A stretch of DNA of 64,000 nucleotides from Pseudaquabacterium terrae (lineage in GTDB: Bacteria > Pseudomonadota > Gammaproteobacteria > Burkholderiales > Burkholderiaceae_C), in NCBI RefSeq assembly GCF_013266755.1, contig NZ_JABRWJ010000014.1:1-64000 (forward strand), given 5' to 3'. Under the pieces are notes generated by a model that was given only the letters and a program-made list of their open reading frames with translations, was not told the origin of the DNA and did not search any database. Of the stretch, positions 59,235-64,000 are shown piece after piece. Numbering within the stretch: the first letter of the stretch is position 1; each line of letters starts with the position of its first letter. Made by a program: the position numbers and the translations under genes.

Positions 59235-60173
59235 ATGCCGCCGATGCCCGACCCCTTCGGCACGCCCGATCCACCCGCCGCGCCGGCCACGCCGGTGGAT
59301 TGCCCGAACTGCGCACGGCCGATGCGGCTCTTCACGCTGCAGGGGCATTACGGGCGGCAGGTGGTGGTCGACCTGTGCGAGCCCTGCCGGCTGGTGTGGT
59401 TCGACACGCTGGAGTCGGTCAACCTCGCCGGCCGCGGCTGGATCGAGCTGCTGCGCCGACTGCAGCAGGCCGCCGCGGCCGAGGCGCCCTGGCTCGGCCA
59501 GGCGCTCGGCTGCCCGCTGTGCCGCGCGCCGCTGCAGCCGGTGCACAACCTGACGCGCTTCGGACGCTGTGCGGCGCTGGAATGCAGGCAGGGTCATGGC
59601 CACCTGCAAAGCTTCGCGCTGCTGCTCGCCGAGCGCGGCCTGGTGCGGCCGCTGCTGCCGCCCGAACGGGCGCAACTGGCCGATGCGCAACGCAGCCTCG
59701 CCTGCCTGAACTGCGGCGCGTCGCTGCAGGGCAGCGACGGCGAGGCCTGCACGCATTGCGCGAGCCCGCTGGTGATGATCGACCTGCCGCGGCTGGCCGC
59801 CGCGCTGCGCGTGCGCCCGGGCGAGCCGCTGCCGACACCGGATGGCCGCCTCGCCGCCTGGCACTGCGCCGGCTGCGGCCAGGCCATCGAGCCGACCCGG
59901 CGCAACGACTGCGACCGCTGCGGCCAGCTGATCGTCGTGCCGAGCATGGCCGCGCTGGGGCCTCTGCTCGACGTCTGCGAGGCCGAGTGGTGGAAGCATC
60001 AGCAGGCGCCGGCGGCACGGCCCGCCTACAAGCGCCGTGCCCCCGACCCCGAGCCGTGGCGCGCCACCAGCTTCGCGCGCCTGCTCGGCAACTTCGGGCC
60101 GCGCGCGCAGACGCTCGGCGGCTGGATCGCGGCCGGCACCGCCGCGCTGCTGGTCTGGCTGTGGCTGCGTTAG
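59235..60173 (+). CDS. multi-zinc-ribbon membrane-anchored protein
   Basis: A 312-residue protein with at least four CxxC pairs in order: CPNC and CEPC (near residues 23 and 49), CPLC, CLNC with CTHC, and CAGC with CDRC. These should make two to four zinc ribbons. A single hydrophobic C-terminal segment (AAGTAALLVWLWLR) may anchor it in the membrane. The first 20 residues are Pro-rich. An alternative ATG lies at 59244. It is divergent from the DksA-like gene by 55 bases. No known family. Confidence 0.65.
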   Translation: MPPMPDPFGTPDPPAAPATPVDCPNCARPMRLFTLQGHYGRQVVVDLCEPCRLVWFDTLESVNLAGRGWIELLRRLQQAAAAEAPWLGQALGCPLCRAPLQPVHNLTRFGRCAALECRQGHGHLQSFALLLAERGLVRPLLPPERAQLADAQRSLACLNCGASLQGSDGEACTHCASPLVMIDLPRLAAALRVRPGEPLPTPDGRLAAWHCAGCGQAIEPTRRNDCDRCGQLIVVPSMAALGPLLDVCEAEWWKHQQAPAARPAYKRRAPDPEPWRATSFARLLGNFGPRAQTLGGWIAAGTAALLVWLWLR

Positions 60174-60188
60174 CGGGGCCGCGCCAGC

Positions 60189-60656
60189 TCAGCCGCCCAT
60201 CTTTCCCATGCCCTCGGCGATCTGCTCGGGCGTCAGGTCGCGCACATGCGTGGCCACCGACCAGCTGTGGCCGAACGGGTCCTTCAGCGTGCCAAAACGA
60301 TCGCCCCAGAACATCTCGGTCACCGGCATCGTGAGCTCGGCACCGGCGGCCACGGCCTGCGCGACCGTGGCATCGACGTCAGGCACGTAGAGGTGGATCG
60401 TCACCGGCGAGCCCTGCGTCTTCTTCGGCCCGACCGCGCCCATCTCCGGGAACTCGTCGACCAGCATCAGCGCCGAGTCGCCGATGCGCACCTGGGCGTG
60501 GGCCAGCCGGCCGTCGGGGGTCGCCATGCGCGCCTCTTCGACGGCACCGAAGGCCTTCTTGTAGAACTCGATCGCCGCCGCGGCGCCGTCGCACACCAGG
60601 TGCGGCGTCAGGCTGCGCATGCCTTCGGGAATGGGTTTGACGGTCGGTGCAGGCAT
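60189..60656 (-). CDS. PhnB-type VOC protein
   Basis: A 155-residue glyoxalase-fold protein of the PhnB-like group: MRSLTPHLVCDGAAAAIEFYKKAFGA, then LMLVDEFPEMG, VPDVDATVAQAVAAGA and the end LKDPFGHSWSVATH. The FGHSW histidine motif is typical. The reaction is unknown. It is divergent from the TIR-module gene with a 225-base gap that shows no obvious palindrome. Confidence 0.8.
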   Translation of the reverse strand: MPAPTVKPIPEGMRSLTPHLVCDGAAAAIEFYKKAFGAVEEARMATPDGRLAHAQVRIGDSALMLVDEFPEMGAVGPKKTQGSPVTIHLYVPDVDATVAQAVAAGAELTMPVTEMFWGDRFGTLKDPFGHSWSVATHVRDLTPEQIAEGMGKMGG

Positions 60657-60881
60657 CGGGGACTCCGGTGTTGGGGGTTGAAGCAGTTCGGGCGCTGCGT
60701 GGTGGCGCGGCGCCAGCCCTTCCTACACGACGAACGGTGCGCGCGTTTGTCGACAAACTGGAAGTTGGTGCAAACCCTGGCAAGGCATGCGCCCAGGCGC
60801 TGGCCTGACAGCGCCGGCGCTGCGTGCGCTTCCGTCGAACAGCGGATGCCGGGGCGCACGCGCAGTGCTAAACCACTGCCC

Positions 60882-62354
60882 ATGCCTCAACAGGTATTCA
60901 TCAGCTACAGCCACGTCGATGACCAGCCCTACGGCCCCAAGGCCCAGCGCTGGGTCCAGACCTTCGAGCAGGCCCTCACCGAAACCTTGACCCAGCGTGT
61001 CGGCCGAGGGCGCATCGCCCTGTGGCGCGACAAGCGGCGCATGGACGGCGCCACGCTTTTCGACGAGCTGATCCAGATCGAACTGCGCAAGTCCGATGTG
61101 CTGATCACCGTGCTGTCGCAGGGCTACCTTGATTCGGACTACTGCCGCGACGAACTGGTGTGGTTCGGCAGGGACCGCCTGGCACACGGCGGATTGCAGG
61201 CCGGGCAGCGCAGCCGGATCGTCAAGGTCTACCGCGCGGCAGTGGACCGGGCGGAACTTCGCCACAGGTTCGACGCCACGCCCGAGTTGGCCGGCTTCTT
61301 CGACAGCACCGAGGGCTTCAAGCTGTTCTGCGTCGAGGGCGACATCGATCGCGATGCGCTGCTGCATCCCGATGGCATGGCGCTGGTGTGGCAGCGTGCC
61401 GACGACCTGGCGATCACGCTCAAGCGGATCATCGACGACGGCCTGTCCGAGGCGCGTGTGCCGGCGGCCCCTGGCGGCCCGGTGGTCTATCTCGCACGCA
61501 CGGCGAGCGACATGGCCAATACGCGGGACCTGATTCGCCGCGAGCTGGAGGACCGCCAATGCCTGGTGCTGCCGGCGGGCGATCCGCCGCAGGATGCGGC
61601 CGACCACGCCGATGCGGTGCGCCGCGACCTCGCGTCGGCGCAGCTGTCGATCCACTTGCTGGGTCAGCGGTATGGGTCCATTCCCGAAGGCAGCCAGGAG
61701 TCGGGCGTCGCATTGCAGGTGCGGCTGGCACTGCAGGCCGCGCATGCGCCCTTCACGACGCTGCTGTGGACGCCCGAAGGAAGCGCGCCGCCCGAGGCGC
61801 CCCTGGCCGCCTTGCTCGAGGACTTGAGCGCCCACTGGACGCATCCGCCGGCGCGCGCCGAGCGCCTGCACGGCACGCAGGACCTGCTGAAGGCGCAGAC
61901 GATCGCGCGCCTCGGCTCGCTGGCAGCGGCTGCTGCTACGCCGGTGCCGGCGGCAGCGGCGGCCGATCAAGCCAAGCTCGTCTATCTGATCTGCGACGCG
62001 GTCGACCACGAGCACACCAAGGCGCTGAAGCAGGCCCTCGAAACGCTCGGCTTCGAGGTGACGCGTCCGTTGCGCGAAGGCACGCCCGACGAGATCCTGG
62101 ACGAGCACAAACGCTGCCTGGTCGCGTGCGATGTCGCCGTCATCCTTTGGGGCAGCGTGCGCGAGCCCTGGGTGCGCGCGAAGCTGCGCGACCTGCAGCA
62201 GTCGGTCGGCTGGGGCCGCGCGTCGCCGCCACGCGTTCGGTTGGTGCTGGTGGGCCCGCCCGATAGCGATTCCAAGCGCGACTTCGACGTTCCGGCTGGC
62301 GTGAAGGTCCTGGCAGCCACCGAGCTCTCGGCCCTCGGGCCCTTGCTGACATAA
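60882..62354 (+). CDS. protein with three TIR/DUF4062-like modules
   Basis: A 490-residue cytoplasmic protein built of three Rossmann-like modules. Module 1 (about 1-165) is a TIR domain: QQVFISYSHVDD, then RRMDGATLFDELIQIELRKSDV and SQGYLDSDYCRDEL, whose C-terminal glutamate is the expected catalytic site. Module 2 (about 195-340) resembles DUF4062 or TIR: VVYLARTASDMANTRDLIRREL and LIHLLGQRYGSIP-like IHLLGQRYGSIP. Module 3 (about 360-490) resembles a TIR without the helix loop: LVYLICDAVDHEHTKALK and VILWGS. The ATG at 60882 starts the first strand. It is followed 7 bases later by an nSTAND NTPase. Confidence 0.75.
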   Translation: MPQQVFISYSHVDDQPYGPKAQRWVQTFEQALTETLTQRVGRGRIALWRDKRRMDGATLFDELIQIELRKSDVLITVLSQGYLDSDYCRDELVWFGRDRLAHGGLQAGQRSRIVKVYRAAVDRAELRHRFDATPELAGFFDSTEGFKLFCVEGDIDRDALLHPDGMALVWQRADDLAITLKRIIDDGLSEARVPAAPGGPVVYLARTASDMANTRDLIRRELEDRQCLVLPAGDPPQDAADHADAVRRDLASAQLSIHLLGQRYGSIPEGSQESGVALQVRLALQAAHAPFTTLLWTPEGSAPPEAPLAALLEDLSAHWTHPPARAERLHGTQDLLKAQTIARLGSLAAAAATPVPAAAAADQAKLVYLICDAVDHEHTKALKQALETLGFEVTRPLREGTPDEILDEHKRCLVACDVAVILWGSVREPWVRAKLRDLQQSVGWGRASPPRVRLVLVGPPDSDSKRDFDVPAGVKVLAATELSALGPLLT

Positions 62355-62361
62355 GCGACCG

Positions 62362-64000
62362 ATGAGCGACCGCCCGGCCAACCCGTTCCCCGGTCTGCGG
62401 CCCTTCGAGGCCGGCGACACGCACCTGTATTTCGGATGCGACGGTCAGAGCGTGGCCATCATCGCCTTGCTGGCGCGTACGCGCTTCGTCGGCGTCGTCG
62501 GCAGCTCGGGCAGCGGCAAGTCCTCGCTCGTGCGCGCTGGCCTGCTGCCTCAGCTCGAGGGCGGACTGATGGCCAGTGCCGGTCCCAATTGGCGCATTGC
62601 CGTGTTCACCCCGGGCGAAACGCCGATTCGCCAGCTGGCGCAAGAGCTGGCGAGTCCGTCGGCGCTGGGCGAGGAAGGCGTCGACATATCGCTTCGCGCG
62701 GCGCAGATCGAAACCGTCCTGCGGCGCGGCAGTCTCGGACTGATCGAGGTGATCACCCAGGCGCGGCTGCCGCCGGGCGACAACCTGCTCGTGGTGGTGG
62801 ATCAGTTCGAGGAGCTGTTCCGCATGGCGCGTCCGATGGCCGCCGACGGCCGGGATGACGCGGCCGCCTTCGTCGCGCTGTTGCTCGAAGCGCGCCAGTC
62901 CACATTGCCGATCCATGTCGTGCTGACGATGCGCTCGGACTACCTGGGCGACTGCGCGCAGTTCCGCGGCTTGGCCGAAGCGCTCAACGACGGCCAGTAC
63001 CTGGTGCCGCGCATGACGCGCGACCAGCGCCGGCAGGCGATCGAGGGGCCGGTGGCGGTGGGCGGCGCCACGATCGCCCCGCGCCTCGTCCAGCAGATGC
63101 TCAACGATGTCGGCGACAAGGTCGACCTGCTTCCGGTGCTGCAGCATGCGCTGATGCGGACCTGGGAGGCCTGGGCCGACGATCGCCGGCCCGAGTCGCT
63201 GATCGATCTGGAGCACTATCGGCGTATCGGCACGCTCGACAAGGCCTTGTCAGAGCACGCCGAAGAGGTCCTGCAGGAGCTCAGCGCAGCCCAGCGTGCC
63301 ATCGCGCGCAAGGTGTTCCAGCGGCTTTGCGACCGATCGGCCGACTACCGGGAAGCGCGGCGGCGCACGGTGCTCAGCGAACTGGCCGAAGTCGCCGAAG
63401 CCGACGAGGCGGCCGTCGCCGAGGTCATCGATCGGTTCCGGCGACCCGGACGGGCCTTCCTGCTGCCGGCCAAGCATCGGCGACCGAAGCTGGTCGGCTC
63501 CACCGTCATCGACATCAGCCACGAGTCGCTGATCCGGCTGTGGGACACGCTGCGCGGATGGGTCGACGAGGAGGCGAACGCGGCCAAGCAGTATCGACGC
63601 CTGGCCGAGGACGCCGAACGTTATGACGACGGCGAATTGGCGAAGTGGGTCGACCCGCAGTTGCGCGCCGCGCAGTTGTGGCGCGTGGCCTGGCGCCCCA
63701 CCGAAGCCTGGGCTCGACGCTACCATCCCGGGTTCGCCTCGGCGATGCGCTTCCTCGATGCGAGCGTGGCGGCGCGCAATCGCGCGCGCATCGGGTGGGT
63801 CGTGCTGCTGGCCGGGTTGCCGCTTGCGCTGGTCGGTGCGTTGGCATTCTGGAAATACGATGTCGACCGGGCCGAAGCCGGCCGATTGCTGGCGCAGAAG
63901 AACACCGAGCTGGCGCAGAAGAATGACGAGCTCGAGGCGCGGACCAAGGATCTCGGTGCCCTCGCCCACCGGTACAGCGTCCAGGCGGTGACCTTGGCTG
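62362..64000 (+). CDS. nSTAND1-type NTPase (runs off the window)
   Basis: Partial gene, at least 546 codons. It starts MSDRPANPFPGLRPFE, the entry motif of nSTAND1 proteins. Walker A is GSSGSGKSS (residues 47-55, K53) and Walker B is VVVDQFEE (144-151). Helical winged-helix parts follow, with DISHESLIRLWDTLR near residue 390, then a membrane-type helix (VVLLAGLPLALVGALAF) near residue 485 and a coiled coil of NTELAQKNDELEA units. The C-terminus, which usually holds WD40 or TPR repeats that sense the trigger, lies outside the window. Probably co-transcribed with the TIR-array protein, as its effector-and-switch partner. Confidence 0.85.
   Translation, partial: MSDRPANPFPGLRPFEAGDTHLYFGCDGQSVAIIALLARTRFVGVVGSSGSGKSSLVRAGLLPQLEGGLMASAGPNWRIAVFTPGETPIRQLAQELASPSALGEEGVDISLRAAQIETVLRRGSLGLIEVITQARLPPGDNLLVVVDQFEELFRMARPMAADGRDDAAAFVALLLEARQSTLPIHVVLTMRSDYLGDCAQFRGLAEALNDGQYLVPRMTRDQRRQAIEGPVAVGGATIAPRLVQQMLNDVGDKVDLLPVLQHALMRTWEAWADDRRPESLIDLEHYRRIGTLDKALSEHAEEVLQELSAAQRAIARKVFQRLCDRSADYREARRRTVLSELAEVAEADEAAVAEVIDRFRRPGRAFLLPAKHRRPKLVGSTVIDISHESLIRLWDTLRGWVDEEANAAKQYRRLAEDAERYDDGELAKWVDPQLRAAQLWRVAWRPTEAWARRYHPGFASAMRFLDASVAARNRARIGWVVLLAGLPLALVGALAFWKYDVDRAEAGRLLAQKNTELAQKNDELEARTKDLGALAHRYSVQAVTLA

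Overview
The window looks like a chromosome segment of a high-GC betaproteobacterium, most likely a Burkholderiales species near Rubrivivax, Leptothrix, Methylibium or Rhizobacter. This placement is inferred from gene content (a class I PHA operon, CIO-type bd oxidase, ModE-linked mod genes, chrBA), the strong G/C third-position bias and the style of the intergenic repeats. No rRNA gene is present, and I could not confirm any tRNA.

Layout. 0.2-4.5 kb: polyhydroxybutyrate operon (phaC, phaA, phaB and a phasin-like protein). 4.6-7.0 kb: cyanide-insensitive-type cytochrome bd oxidase. 7.0-11.2 kb: an amino-acid-type binding protein next to a DctB/DctD-like two-component system, with no transporter. 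11.3-11.7 kb: YjbQ. 11.7-21.6 kb: a loosely packed accessory zone with long non-coding stretches. It holds a TIR-domain protein, a DUF262 + HEPN gene pair on the opposite strand, a minimal tyrosine recombinase, a Tat-exported amidohydrolase, a GreA/B-like protein and a membrane nucleotide cyclase. 21.6-27.3 kb: unknown proteins, YihY, a cation/proton antiporter, a secreted repeat protein and a GNAT. 27.3-30.3 kb: modABC-modE with a candidate ModE box. 30.5-37.3 kb: aldehyde dehydrogenase, a periplasmic binding protein, then a chromate operon (chrB, chrA, a superoxide dismutase-rhodanese fusion, an ATP-grasp-like protein). 37.4-42.8 kb: trxC, a ParE-type toxin-antitoxin pair and a run of small detoxification or modification enzymes with overlapping ends. 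42.8-49.5 kb: a large arsenic cluster read leftwards from arsR (arsI-like, fatty-acid-hydroxylase-like, arsC, aquaporin, then a MarR-family regulator, flavoprotein, MFS and arsN). 49.7-57.9 kb: a protein ending in five WCSxEPPP repeats, a GGDEF/EAL protein, secreted proteins, a FecR/DUF6600 protein and a 5'-truncated ATPase. 58.0-60.7 kb: xthA, a DksA/TraR-type protein, a zinc-ribbon protein and a VOC protein. 60.9-64.0 kb: a protein with three TIR/DUF4062-like modules followed by an nSTAND1 NTPase that runs off the window end.

The best candidates for undescribed biology are: (a) the TIR / DUF262-HEPN / lone recombinase zone at 12.7-16.9 kb; (b) the TIR-array + nSTAND pair at the right end; (c) the WCSxEPPP repeat protein; (d) the arsenic cluster, which seems to have two separate regulatory arms (ArsR with its palindrome, and a cysteine-containing MarR with two copies of its own palindrome) plus an unexpected membrane hydroxylase; and (e) the SOD-rhodanese fusion in the chromate operon. 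All functions are read from motifs and gene order. No database search was run.
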